Assembly (NCBI GenBank): GCA_008638375.1
Contig: CM018051.1
Span: 13,074,369-13,138,368 of the forward strand
From: Nyssa sinensis
Lineage: Eukaryota; Streptophyta; Magnoliopsida; Cornales; Nyssaceae
Direction: 5' to 3'
Length of the DNA stretch: 64,000 nt
The position numbers and the translations under genes are program-made. Shown in pieces: positions 20,705 to 32,475 of the stretch (position 1 is the stretch's first letter; each line of letters begins with the position of its first letter). Below the pieces are notes generated by a model. The model was not told where the DNA came from. It made no database searches and saw only the letters and a list, made by a program, of their open reading frames with translations.

Positions 20705-23700
20705 AAAATTCAACCTTGTCCTTAAGGCTATGATCTGGAAACTGTCTTTTCATAGCCGCAAGATCTTCCCAAGTAGCTTCAGCAGGTGATAATCCTTGCC
20801 AGTGGATGAGAATTTCTTCTTGCTTCTGACGCATCCGACGATTTAGAACTGCTTGTGGCCTAGGAAAAGAGTTTCATCATCACTCCGAATAATGGGAAGC
20901 TCACCTTGTATAGGAATTTTTTCACCAATCTTTTTCTTTAACAGTGAGACATGAAAAACTAGGTGAATTCGAGACTCTTTAGGCAGATCCAATTTGTAAG
21001 CCACCGCTCCTATTTTCTTAAGAATCTTGAACGACCCATAATATTTAGGAGATAGCTTGAGATTTTTCCTCATTGATATGGATGCTTGCCGATATGGTTG
21101 GAGCTTAAGATAAACCCAGTCACCCTCCTCAAATTCTCTTTCCCTGTGGTTATGATCATACACCTTCTTCATGCGTGACTGAGCTTCTTTGAGTGTAGTC
21201 TGCAATTCTTTAATAATCTGATCTCGATCCATTAATTGTCTCTCCACAGCTTCAACCTTAGCCATGCCTGGAATGTAGGACAATAAGGTAAGAGGTGGCC
21301 AGCCATATACGACTTCGAAAGGGGTGGTTTTAATAGCTGAATGCCAACTTGTATTATAACAATACTCGGCCCATGCTATCCATCTACTCCACTCCTTAGG
21401 CTGTGAACTTGTGAAACATCGCAGGTACATCTCCATTGTTCGATTAACCACTTCGCTTTGACCATCGGTTTGAGGGTGGTATACAGAACTATAATTAAAA
21501 TTTGTGCCATTCAACTTGAACAATTCTGACCAAAATATGCTAGTGAATGTGGGATCTCGATCGCATACAATGGTCCTAGGCATTCCATGCAACTTGAAGA
21601 TATTATCAAAGAAAATTCATGCGACTCTAATAGCCGTGTATGGATGTGATAAGGGAATAAAATGGGCATGTTTAGATAACCTATCAACGACCACCAAAAT
21701 AGTGGTCTTTCCCTTGGATAGTGGCAAACCATCAACAAAATCCATAGAAATATCTTCCCATACTTGGCTTGGTATATACTTGGCTTGGTATAGGAAGTGG
21801 CTAGAGTAAACCTGCTGGAGAAAGTTGTTCTATTTTGTGTCGTTGACATGTATCACAGGCAATAATAAATTCTCTAATATTTCTTCTCACACCCATCCAA
21901 TAAAAATTTGCCCTAATTCTTTGGAGAGTTTTTTGATACCCTTCATGCATACTATTGTGAAACTAACCAATTATATCTTTAATTAAGGGAGAATTTTTAG
22001 CAAGATAAATTATTTCCTTAAAAAAGATAACTCCACCCTTGAATTCCCATGGGCCCACTGCTTTACCCCCTTTGATGCGCTTAATTAATCCTTGCAAATC
22101 TGAATTGGACTTAACTTCCTCTTTGATAGCCTCTACCCAATTAGGAATTGGCTGGCTAATAGTTGCAAGTTTTCCACTTTCCTCTCCTGTATTTTCTCTT
22201 CTAGAGAGAGAATCAGCCACAATATTCTCTTTCCCCTTTTTATACTCAATAACAAAATCAAATCCCATCAATTTATACAACCACTTTTGCTGAGCTGTAG
22301 TAGTAATCTTCTGGTCCCACAAATACTTCAAGCTACGTTGATCAGTTCTCACCAAGAATTGTTGCCCCAATAAATATGGACGCCACTTTTGCACAGCCAG
22401 TACTAATGCTAAAATCTCCTTCTCATATGTGGACAACAACAAGTTCTTCCCTTGTAAAGCTTGATTGTAGAATGCTATTGGCCTTTCTTGCATTAAGACA
22501 GCTCCCACATCCGATCCACTAGCATCACATTCAACAATAAATTTGTTTGAGAAGTCAGGTAGAGCCAACACTGGAGCTTTAGTCATAGCTTCCTTTAAAT
22601 TTTGAAAAGCTACTTCAGCAGCTAGTGTCCATACAAAGGAGTCCTTCTTTAGCATTGCGGTCAGTGGTCGAGCTATTTTACCATAGTTTTGGATAAAATT
22701 TTGGTAATAACCGGACAACCCAAGGAAGCCTCTCAAAGCCTTAAGCGTGGCAGGTTTAGGCCAGCTTATCATCACAGAAATTTTGTCCGGATCCACAGCA
22801 ACACCTGTATCAGAAATTATGTGCCTGAGATATTGCACCTCACTTTGACCTAACTGACATTTTTCCTTTCTAGCAAATAATTTATGAGATCTTAGTATAG
22901 CCAATGTAGTTTTTAAATGCTAAAAATGTTCATCCCAAGATTTACTATATACGATAATATCATCAAAAAATACAAGGATGAATTTTCACAAATAGTTTTG
23001 AAATACCTCATTCATTAGAGCTTGGAAGGAGGATGGAGCATTGGTAAGGCCAAATGGCATTACCAAAAACTCATAATGGCCATGATGCGTTCGAAAAGCC
23101 GTCTTTGTTGTGTCTTCAAGTACCACTCGAATTTGATGATACCCACTTCGCAGATCAAGTTTTGAGAATACTTTTGCTCCATTTAATTCATCCAGTAATT
23201 CATCAATAACTGGAATTGGAAACCGGTCCTTGACTGTAATCTTGTTAAGAGCACGATAGTCAACACACATGCTCCACGACCCATTATGCTTTTTTACTAA
23301 GATTACTGGTGATGAATAAGGACTGTTGCTGTGTTTGATCACGCCAGAAGAGAGCATTTCTACCACTAACCTTTCTATCTCCGCTTTTTGATAATATGGG
23401 TAACGATAGGGCTTGACACATATAGGTCCCTTTCCCTCTATCAAGGGAATTTTGTGATCATGGGACCGTGGAGGTGGTAGGCAATTGGGCTCTTTAAATA
23501 CATCCTGGAAGGTTTCCAAAATCTGCTGCAATTGTGGATGTGTATGTTGAAATCCAACCTTATCCTTCTGGAGTGGGGTTCCAAGAGAGAACAATTAGAG
23601 CAACATCCCCTTTTTACTTTTCCTTGCTTCACGGCTGAATTTAAGTTCCCCAATTATCTTATCATTTGGAATGGAAACCCCTTGAAGAACCACCTCTTTA

Positions 23701-24887
23701 CTTGGACTAGACAACTTTTCACCTGAAGCCACCACAACTTCAAATCGTCCTCCATGCTCAAGTTGTAAGCCCACCTTCTTAGTAAGAACTTCACTCATAA
23801 AATTATGAGTGCTTCCTGAATCTACCAGAACAGTGGTTGATACGTGCCCAATGCCTCCCCTTACCATCATTGTTTCTGATGCACAGGCACTTGAAATCTT
23901 AGGCAACTCTTTGAAGTCTGCATGATCGGTTTCTTCTTCATCAATAATAACATCTCCATTTACTTCCTCAAAACAAGCTTTAATTAAAAATAACTTCTTG
24001 CATTGATGTCCAGGAACAAACTTTTCATTACAGTTATAGCACAACCCTTTTGCACGTTGCTCCTGTAATTCAGTTGTCGACATTCTCCGAACTGGAAGAG
24101 TAGTATTGCTAGTTGTTGTCTCCTTGTTGGGCAGAAAATTCTTCTTCAAATCAGGTGTTGAGGTAGTCCGCCGCTACGAGGCATTGCGAGCTTCATATAA
24201 GTGGGCTAAGCCAATGGCAGATGATAAAGTTGTAGGACACCCAGAAAGTGCATCAGCCTTGATAATGTCCTTCAATCCGCTAATAAAACAACTGACTTGG
24301 TAGTTTTGTGGGAAGTGCCCTGCCTTGGATAACAACTTCTCAAATCTGGCCTGATAATCACGTACGGATCCAACTTGTTGCAACTTAATTAACTCTCCAA
24401 AAAAATCTTGGAATTGTGAAGGGCCATATCGTGTATGCAGGTCATCGCAAAACTCCTGCCAAGTCATCACACCCCTATCTTGCTTAAGCAATTGGTACCA
24501 CAACTGAGCATCTCCTTCCAAATGGAAGGATGCAAGCGCTACCCATTCTTCTTCCGGCGTCTGATGGAATTGAAAGAATTGTTCCACCCTACAGACCCAA
24601 CTTGTTGTGTCTTCTTCGCCATTAAAGCGTGGAAAATCCAATTTGACAAATTTTGGAGCGTAGGATTGCTGCGAACCATTCTGACAAATTCCAATGATGT
24701 TGCCAGATCGTACCCCATGGTTCTGGAGTGGAGCCATTAAGTTCTCCCCTTCTTCTCGCTCGAGTGGAGGTGGAATGGTTTGTGAACTAAGCTTATCGAA
24801 TAACTCTGTAATCTTCTCCAGAATCTACTGTTGACTAGTGGTGAGAGAGCCCACTTCAGTTTCCAATTTCTCTACTATTTGATCCAT
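20703..24887 (-). pseudogene. Chromovirus gag-pol with chromodomain
   Basis: Starts at ATG 24887 (MDQIVEKLETEVGSLTT), with an early TAG. Gag is at 24737-24174 (FPRFNGEEDTTSWVCRVEQF). The zinc knuckle CYNCNEKFVPGHQC (about 24040) and protease VLVDSGSTHNFMS (about 23820) follow. RT has [20 protein letters not shown] and [11 protein letters not shown]. RNase H contains FIVECDASGSDVGAVL. Integrase has [12 protein letters not shown] and [15 protein letters not shown]. The chromodomain ILIHWQGLSPAEATWED is near 20800-20750, with TAA at 20703. The frame is continuous from gag to about 21963 apart from stops near 24170 and 23592, then shifts twice (about 21900 and 21600). The chromodomain in this class is thought to guide integration to heterochromatin. 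Confidence 0.85.
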
Positions 24888-24893
24888 GCCCTT

Positions 24894-24905
24894 GCTCTGA
24901 TACCA
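24894..24905 (-). promoter_or_regulatory. Primer binding site of the chromovirus
   Basis: Minus TGGTATCAGAGC, two bases after the 5' LTR end and seven bases before the gag ATG. Confidence 0.85.
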
Positions 24906-24907
24906 AT

Positions 24908-24993
24908 TGTTATGAACCTGACTAATACGCCAAAAGCCCTAGGACTAATGGAACGCGTGAAATCAAATCTTTTAACTATTTAGGATCGTAACA
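24908..24993 (-). repeat. 5' LTR of the chromovirus, reduced to 86 bp
   Basis: The ends are TGTTA...TAACA. It matches 19967-20052 with about six differences and lacks the 637 bp of U3/R sequence present in the other LTR. Confidence 0.7.
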
Positions 24994-25464
24994 AAGCATG
25001 CTACAAATATGAGTAGTTGATGACTAGCTTATTTGGTCACTACCTTGAGGTTGACAGAAATATTATCGAGATTTCACGAGAACAATGATTTTATAATTCC
25101 AGTGCACAACTCCATGGGTGACCCTCCTTTGATGTTCTTGACACTTGGAGTGAAATTCTCAAAAGCTTCTGTGACTTTTCCCCACTCTTTGAATTAATAT
25201 CTTCCCTTTAAAATTGTGTATCAAATGTGCCTGACCTTGTGAACGTTGAAGACACCATCATTTATGAAGCAAAGATAAATGTCAAAAAGTTAACCCAAAA
25301 ACAAAGATTGCATTTGTGCAGTGAGATCAAAACGATGAATTCATAATGGATCTGTGAATCGTTTGGTGTATGTTTTGGAAGTGCTCACAATTTGGCCATT
25401 TTCATGCTTACCTCTTGGATTGCATAACTAAAGGTCTTATTCATGTTACATCATTCCATTCTTT

Positions 25465-25519
<55 letters not shown>

Positions 25520-25724
25520 TGTGTGTGTGTAATGTGCGTATGTGTGTGTATATATATATGTGTGTGTGTGTGTATTTATTACTTGTAATAAAAATGGGAG
25601 TTTTGTCGTCGTGATTGAGGTGTCTATTTCGGTTCGCGGGTGTCTTCCATATTCTTTGTGTCTCTTCTAGTTTGGGAACAACATGAAGTGGCCGCAATGC
25701 AATTTCTCGCCACCACACTTGAAG
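24994..25724. other. No gene; TA/GT microsatellite
   Basis: Unassigned sequence. A TA run followed by TG and TA runs occupies about 25468-25575. Frames spanning it are microsatellite translations. Confidence 0.6.
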
Positions 25725-25945
25725 TGCCTGCTTTGGCTCTAGGATTACAAAGCAAGGTGGCAGAAACACGATGTCATAACCGAGCTAGGTTGGGTGTCTT
25801 TAGACATGCTTGGTGAAACCTTGGACCAAGGCATAGTCTATGTTGGCTAAGCATGGTGAATTGGAGTGACTAGTGGCATTGTTGTAATTATGCAATTAGG
25901 TTTTGGACAAAGATAATGTTTCCTCCTATCAGCATTTGTGTTTTT
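25725..25945 (+). repeat. Direct repeat block, left copy
   Basis: It shares CTCTA(A)GG(A)TTACAAAGCAAGG, GGTGTCTTT and CCAAGGCATAGTCTATGTTGG with 27033-27255. The two blocks flank a Copia 5' fragment and may be LTR beginnings or an older repeat. Confidence 0.65.
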
Positions 25946-27032
25946 TCATATATAAAGTAATTTAATACAACATTTATTACTACCCATTAACAACTCTTAC
26001 ATGCTCTATCATTCCATTGACTTGAGATCTTATTTGTTACTCATTCTTGATCTCAAGGTTCTTTCACTCTTAAATACTCAAATTATTCATTAATCAATCA
26101 TTAGGAATGGTCTTTATTGTAAATTAGCTTTATAAAAAGAGTATACCTATTTGTAAACTTCTACTCTCATTGTTGTGAGCTTTTAGGGGTTAGGTTACCC
26201 TTGTGAGGCAAAGGGGATTTTTGTTGGGATTAAAGAGTTAAAGGTCTTATTGTAAAGGTTTGATCGCCACCTACAAGAAGTTCGTATAATGGACTATTCA
26301 AGTGGAAAGTTTGGGTCGATGAGGTAGGGTAATCTAAACCTCGTAAAAATCTCAATGTACCTCTCTTTACTCTCTCTTTCTTTGTTTACTTTGTTGATTG
26401 CTTGTGCTTAATTTAAGTATCTTTAAAAGCTGCCAATATTTTTTAAATACTCAAATCATCCCCCCCTCTCTCTTAAATATATTTCTAGGCAACAAGTGGT
26501 ATCAAAACCTGGTCTTTTAAAACAGATTTGAAAATCTAAGAGAAAATACATGACAAATATAATATGAACAATCTTAGCCGAAAGGTAATTGACCAATAGG
26601 CATCCACTATTTAGTGGACAAAATTATACCTATTGGAAGACTGGAATGAAGATTTATTTTCAAACCGTATACTATAGAATCTAGAGAATTATTGTAAATG
26701 ATCCCTATATTCCCACTAAGACTTCAGGCACTACTAAGGTAGCCAAAGAAGAAAACGAATGGGATGGAAGTGGCCTAAAATTAATTCAACTCAATGCTAA
26801 GGTAATGAATAATTTGTATTGTGCCTTATATGCTAATGAATTTAATAGAATCTCTACTTGAGAATCAGCAAAAAATATATGGGATAAACTTAAGGTCAAC
26901 TATGAAGGTACCAATCAAGTTAAAGAGTCTAAGATTAGCATGTTAATTTGTAGTTATGAACTATTTAAAGTAAATAGTAATAAATCTATACTTGAAATGT
27001 TTACTAGATTCACCAAGGCAATTTCTTACCAT
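25946..27032 (+). mobile_element. Copia 5' fragment: LTR end, primer site, gag
   Basis: The LTR-like part (about 25960-26490) contains TTGTAAAGGTTTGATCGCC, CACCTACAAGAAGTTCG and a pyrimidine-rich CTCTCTTTACTCTCTC tract, typical of plant SIRE-type Copia LTR ends. A primer site-like TGGTATCAAAACCTGG follows at 26497-26512 and then gag. Pol is absent. The sequence returns to the direct repeat block at 27033, so this is either an internally deleted element or a fragment. Confidence 0.6.
26550..27032 (+). pseudogene. Copia gag fragment (UBN2-type)
   Basis: Conceptual translation with shifts gives NYTYWKT, MKIYFQTV and then IWDKLKVNYEGTNQVKESKI, followed by CSYELFK and ILEMFTRFTK. These are hallmarks of plant Copia gag (UBN2/Retrotran_gag_2). 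Stops interrupt the N-terminal part and around 26862. The sequence ends at the repeat block, before any zinc knuckle. Confidence 0.75.
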
Positions 27033-27255
27033 CGTGCTTGATATGCTTGCTTCGGCTCTAAGGTTACAAAGCAAGGTAGCATAAACATGATGTCACGCTC
27101 TAACTTGTTTGGGTGTCTTTGGACATGCTTAATGGCACCTTACACCAAGGCATAGTCTATGTTGGTTAAGATCAATTGGAGTGACAAGTGGCATTTTCAT
27201 AATTATGCAATAAGGCTTCAGGCAAGCTAATGTTATTTTCTATTAGAGTGGGGAT
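27033..27255 (+). repeat. Direct repeat block, right copy
   Basis: Pairs with 25725-25945. A further related stretch (TTTCCTATTA...CATATATAAGG) follows at about 27345-27390. Confidence 0.65.
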
Positions 27256-28072
27256 TTGTGTTTTTGCATATGTAGAAGGGTCTAGGTTTCCTATTCCGAA
27301 GAATAAGAATCTAGTCATGTATCAAACCTTGGTAGCCTTGATGTTTCCTATTATTAGTATTGTGATTTGTGGTTCAGCATATATAAGGGATTGTGAGATC
27401 TCCCACTTGCATCTTTGGAATGTTTTTGAGCAGAGTAACGTCTTCTGGTACTAGAATAGGAATTTTTACTTATGCATATATGGGGGAGGTCCACCTTCCC
27501 TCAACCCCAAGGCATGGAGGTGCATGCTAAGGTAAGTCATGGTACGACATGGCTTGCACAACTTCAAGGATCCTTCAATCTAGCTAAGTCAGTTCGTTAC
27601 AAAGGTTGGGATAGAGTATAGGGTTGACTTGGTGGTATTGTGGCTGTCTTAATTTAACTTAGTGGCTGACTTGATAAGTCAAAGTGAGATTGACTTAGGA
27701 ATACTCTAAGAGCTCAAGGTTGACTCAAAGTAATTGTTAGCATGACATAGGCATAGCTTAACGTGCATGTGGCTTGGGTGAACCCCAACATGTAAGTGGT
27801 TTGATAGCATGACATGGGTGCAACCCAACATGCACATGAGTGAGCTTGGCTTGGTCAAGGGACTTGGACACGTGGGACTTGTTATTACAATGTATGTAAT
27901 GTCAGTCTTAGGATTGCATGGCATGTGCTGATAGTGAGGCATAGCAGTTGGCTAGTAATTTTTATACCATTGTGGCTTGTTTTGACTGCTCCAGCTTAGC
28001 TTAAGACAACTAGGGGTTAACTTCTCGTCATTCGAACCGATGGCAAATGCAATGAATGTCGCATCAATGGTT
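27256..28072. other. No gene seen
   Basis: Unassigned repetitive sequence. Imperfect short repeats of AGCATGACATGGGTGCAACCC type occur at about 27735-27835. Confidence 0.5.
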
Positions 28073-30503
28073 GTGTAATAACCTAAAAAAAAATTTTTTA
28101 AATAAAAAATTTTTTTGGTTATTATTATTATTATTATTGATACTTGTATAATGTGTGTATAAGGATATGTGTGTATTTAAAAATGTTTAGATGTGTATGT
28201 GTGTGTATATATATATATATATGTGTGTATAATTATTTATATATATATATATATAAATCTGATGTGGGTAAGGTGTGTGCACTGTGTATTGTTGTGTTTG
28301 TGTGTGTGTGATGCAGTGTGCCACACTCAATGTGGCATGGTGAGGTATGGTTGTGTGTAGAAGTGAGTTTTAGGGCATGGGGAGGAACAGGTCAGAACTG
28401 TAAGGGTAGGTCTGATCTTAGAGAGAGAGAGAGAGGGTGTAATGCATGTGTATATGTGTATGTATGTTAGGTTAGAGAGAAAAGAAAGAAAATCAGAAAA
28501 ATAGAGAGAAAAAGAGGGAGGCTGAGCTAGAGAGTCGTGGAGCACAGAAAGGTTCAGTGACTTGAACCAAGAGGAGGAAGAAGAAGGAGATAGGGAGCTG
28601 CACCGAGATAGAGAAACCAGAAGACAGGTAAACCAAGCTTGACCCAGTTCTGGTTTTTAAATTTTGTAGCATATTATTTTGATTTAATTGTAGGATTTTA
28701 TAGAATAAGGAAAATGTAATTGAATGCAAAAGAAATCAAGTGAAACGTGAAAATCTAATGGACCAAACCAAAAACCAACCTTAGAAGTGGAACCCCCTTG
28801 AAAAATAGAAGAAAATGGTATTTTTAAAGCATGAAAAATCCGCCGAAAAACAGTCGCTGATGCCAGAGAAGGTGCCGGAACCCTACCGGAGACTCGCCAG
28901 AAAAACGGGAGAAGATGACACTGTTTCGGGTCGGGTTCGAGCCTGTTCAGATCGGGTCAAGACCGACCCGCCCCGCCCCTGCCACGTGTCAGCCTGATGC
29001 TTTAAATTAAAATGGGGATTGGGGGTGTTTGGCTACGGGTTTATGAAATTAAAATTGGAATTAAATCAGGAACAGGGATATCCTATCCCTGTTTTGGATT
29101 AGCCACTGTTTGGCTATTCGAATTAGGAATAAGAGATTTGAAAAATTACGAATTAACCCTTGTACGTTTTAGAAATTAAGTTTGACCCCAAGACTTTCGA
29201 AAATCCCACTTTGACCCCTCAACTTTTGAGAAATTATGATTTGACCCCACCAGAATAAAATATTAATTAAATATTAATTTAATTAATTAGTTAATTTAAT
29301 TATTTAAATGTCACAAAATAGTCCGGAGTTCAAATAGAGCAAGTTATTAGTGTATTTTGACTATCTTAACCATTCTGAGACCAACGGTGAGGTCCGTTTT
29401 ACCAGACGGAGTCCCAAAAAAAATAAAAGACCCGTAATAACATTAAAAATTACCAAAATGTCCTTGAGTTGAAACACAGTCAAACGAACTTTGAATTAAG
29501 TAAAAAAATAGTGAAATTTTATTATCTCGACCATTCCGGGCTCAAATGTAGAGTCCAATTTATGAAAAGAGGTCTCAGGATGTGAGGACCCGTAAGAAGT
29601 GCAAAATGATCGTTTTGCCCTTTTAAGCTCGGATGTCCGAATTGAATTCCGCGAAAGCCTAAACTTATTTTCTTCGACATTTTGGACTCAACAGTAGAGT
29701 TTAATTTGGCAAAATAAAAACGTATAAAATAAAGACATAAAATTTGATGAATAGCATAATTCAAGTAGCAATTGAACTAAGTTGTATTTCATGATTTTAG
29801 GAACACGGAAAGGAAAGGAGAAGGTGGTCTGACCTTTTGTATTTTCACTGTAGTTCTGCTACACTACGAGTACATCTTCTTGAGTTAAGACTGACCCATC
29901 AGGTATGGTGTATTGTGCAAAGTAAGGAATAGAATTAAGTTTAGGAATGATTTGCATGTTGATTGAATGAATCATATAGTTATTTGTTTGATGTTAGAAA
30001 AATCACATAAGGAATATTGTTTTAAAAAGAAATCTTGAGTTTATTGTTTACGTTGCTTATGTGATTCTCGCTACTCCATGGAGATATGATTATTCTATGT
30101 GCTAGTGTTGTACGTGATTCATGTTCTTGATGAGTTGTTAAGATGGTAAATACGTGACTTGAGTATGTGTTTACGTGATTTTGTATTACATACATTCATG
30201 TGGAAGAGGATTATTATTCAAATGTTGTAATTGCTTTAAGTGGAATACATTGTTTAAAAGCATGCTCCATTTGTTGGTAAATTGCTTATCTGAGATTGTG
30301 TTATTGCATGGTGGAATCAAAGCATATTGGCATAGTGTGATGCATTGAAAGCATAGTGTGGGTTGAGCACGTGGTGCTAAGCATGGTACTCAGTTTCCAT
30401 CGGATGTGTTCCGGAAACGAGATATGGTACTCAGCTTCCATCGGATGTGTTCCGAAAACGAGACATGGTACTCAGCTTCCATCGGATGTGTTCCGAAAAC
30501 GAG
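28073..30503 (+). mobile_element. Long LTR-like fragment, Tekay/Del type
   Basis: It begins TGTAATAACCTAAAAAAAAA, like the TGTAAYRACCC starts of plant Tekay/Del LTRs. It contains AT and GT microsatellites (28118-28300), a GC-rich block (28850-29000), repeated 'GTCC...GACCCGTAA' motifs (29400-29600) and the 41-bp array below. No primer site, internal region or second LTR is seen. The end is a junction with a Tat fragment at 30504. The assignment is by general appearance only. Confidence 0.4.
30383..30503 (+). repeat. Three tandem 41-bp repeats
   Basis: Units start at 30383, 30424 and 30465 and share ATGGTACTCAG, CTTCCATCGGATGTGTTCCG and AAACGAG. Confidence 0.9.
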
Positions 30504-30955
30504 GCTCGGGGAGAAAGTAGCTGATATACCATAAAGTGACAAACATATTCAAAGCATGACACGTGTCTGTACAGAGCTCTTCAAGGTACAGATCAAGAAA
30601 AAAAATTTTATCCAGATCACACAATCATGAAGGGTTCAGAGGTATGTAGTTCAGAACATAGCACCTCCTTCCATATCCTATCAACCTCAGAAGAAGGAAA
30701 CAAAAGTTCAAAGTGACAACTACTATCTTCGGATATCTTCAAATTCCTACTTTTATGGCTCCTAATCTTACTCAACTTAGGAGATCTACAACTTATAAAT
30801 AAGATTACAAGATACGCTTTTGATTGATGTTCAATTCTTCTTTTCAATTATAGCTTTATTTTCTTTACTAATTTTATCATCAAAGTGGCTACCACCGGAA
30901 CCTTCCCAGTGACCCTCTGATCCCGAATTCTTGACAGGTAGTAAAGGACAGGAGG
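30504..30955 (+). mobile_element. Tat polypurine tract plus LTR fragment
   Basis: GCTCGGGGAGAAAGTAGC (30504-30521) is a Tat polypurine tract. It is followed at 30522 by TGATATACCATAAAGTGACA, an LTR like that of Tat-1, recognisable to about 30955 (GTGGCTACCACCGGAACC, then ACCCTCTGAT). The terminal GCAGCATCA is not found. Confidence 0.75.
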
Positions 30956-31975
30956 CTCTTTTGATCATAAAGGAGAAACATCAAATCTCAAAGGAATAGT
31001 TTAGTGGAGGAGCAAGACACGATAAGGGCACTGCCAACACAAGTTGTAGGTTTGATTCCCACATAGTGAAAATCTCTTCTGGACCAGGCCATGTGAAGAT
31101 AAAATTCGTCTCTTTGACCGGACTGGAAAGGAAACTTAGTTTAGTAAAGTCAAACAAAAAGAAAGTATTTTCTTTCACTATTTTAATTTGTTCTATTTTG
31201 GAGTATAAATTTTGAAAATGTAACCACACTGGAGTATCCTTATGCAATTCAATAAATTAACATACGACTTAATTTTAAAAAAATAAAAATATAATGGGAT
31301 ATTATAATGTATAAATTATAATTAATTAATTGAGAATTAAATATAAATTTTGGAGAGAAAAACCAGTCAAGTCTATAAATGAATAAAAATAATAAAAAAA
31401 GTAAAACTTGAAGTCATGACATTTCAATGATGACGAGGACATAAGTTGGTGACTTAATTGATATTTGTGAAATTTTTTACCAAATCACGTGATTTGATTT
31501 AACTCTATTTATATTATTTTTTAATTATTTCTCAAATTTATATAGATTTTGAAATTATATCTTAAATATATAATTTTATTAAAAATCTGTTGATATCACA
31601 CCATTAAAATAAAATTTTAAAAACTACATGAATTCAAAAAATAATTAAAAAATAACATAAATAGGGTTAAATCAAACCATAACCAAAACCAATAAAAAAT
31701 ATTTATCCTCAAAATTGTATAGTGACGGACAGTCAAAAGTGACCGTTAGACCAATTAGAGAGAGGAGATAAGAGTTATTTCTTAATTTTCTCATTTTTTG
31801 TTTGGGTTAAATTAATTAGTTTAATCATTTAAAAAATATTTTCATTATTTTCTTTAATAAGATTTACACATTTCACATACAAAAGATTATTCCTCAGTCT
31901 TTCTGATGGATGTCCAACAACTACTTTGACACATTATTTAAATATGTGAATTACATTGTCATTTTTATACTGAAA
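30956..31975. other. No gene seen
   Basis: Very AT-rich unassigned sequence with no frame of interest on either strand. Confidence 0.6.
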
Positions 31976-32030
31976 CTGAGGATTGTGCATTTATAATTTG
32001 ATGATGGGTAATTTCCTAATTTACTCTTTT

Positions 32031-32065
<35 letters not shown>

Positions 32066-32214
32066 ATATAAAGAAAAAGCATATATATTTTTGGGGAGAG
32101 TAAAAATTAACAATGAGATTAAAAACTCTCCAAAAGAATTGACAATTTCCTATCAAAGAATTTCGTAACAAATTTCTCTTTTCTGATTCAGTCTACTCTC
32201 TATTAGGTGACTGT

Positions 32215-32475
32215 TCACATCAGTGAACAAAGAATCAAATCAGTAGTATCAAAAGCCATAGACGCCTTCACACTGAAACTGGCCATCTGGGTAGAGTCAT
32301 GAAGTGGCGCGTGGTTTCCACTGCCACCGTTGTGAGCGTCGTGGTGGTTTTGCTGGTGGTCGTCACCGGAGTTGGAGGGTGGACGGTAGTACATCCGAGC
32401 AGTCTGAGGGCAGTGAGAGTGAAACCTGGCTGCTATTCTCACCCCTAAATCCAACATCTCCACATACTTCCCCAT
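32215..32475 (-). CDS. Small conserved plant protein, unknown function, copy 1
   Basis: An 86-codon intact frame from ATG 32475: MGKYVEMLDLGVRIAARFHS, then HCPQTARMYYRPPSN, an Asp/His/Gln-rich stretch (SGDDHQQNHHDAHNGGSGNH), and a C-terminal FDTTDLILCSLM. I recall similar small plant proteins beginning MGKY...DxGVRIAARFHSHCPQTAR with a His-rich middle; their function is unknown to me. No membrane segment or signal peptide is evident. The paralogue at 55385-55645 is intact with few substitutions (M7I, L10A, H49Q, final M to V), so both copies may be under selection or recently duplicated. The surrounding DNA is non-coding. Confidence 0.65.
   Translation of the reverse strand: MGKYVEMLDLGVRIAARFHSHCPQTARMYYRPPSNSGDDHQQNHHDAHNGGSGNHAPLHDSTQMASFSVKASMAFDTTDLILCSLM

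Larger units (their letters stand above)
19967..24993 (-). mobile_element. Chromodomain Ty3 element (Reina-like chromovirus)
   Basis: Element sense is minus. From right to left: short 5' LTR remnant (24908-24993), tRNA-Met primer site, gag, zinc knuckle, protease, RT, RNase H, integrase, chromodomain (end 20703), polypurine tract and a 723-bp 3' LTR (19967-20689). Flanking pentamers are AAACA (19962-19966) and AAGCA (24994-24998), one mismatch. The chromodomain after integrase assigns it to chromoviruses; Reina is suggested by gag style and size but is not certain. Stops and frameshifts make it inactive. Confidence 0.8.

Noticed and set aside
25370..25769. Frames with poly-IY and poly-CV stretches
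   Set aside because: Products of TA and GT microsatellites.
28815..28997. 60-codon frame in a GC-rich block
   Set aside because: It lies inside a probable long LTR; no homology is recognised and the GC-rich block is usual in that LTR type.
29019..29140. Possible hAT-type MITE (GGGGTGTTTGGCTACGG with an internal ATCC palindrome)
   Set aside because: No matching terminal inverted repeat or 8-bp target duplication could be found by eye; such phrases also occur inside plant LTRs.
30383..30503. CRISPR-like regular repeats
   Set aside because: The 41-bp units are head-to-tail tandem copies without unique spacers, in a plant LTR context.
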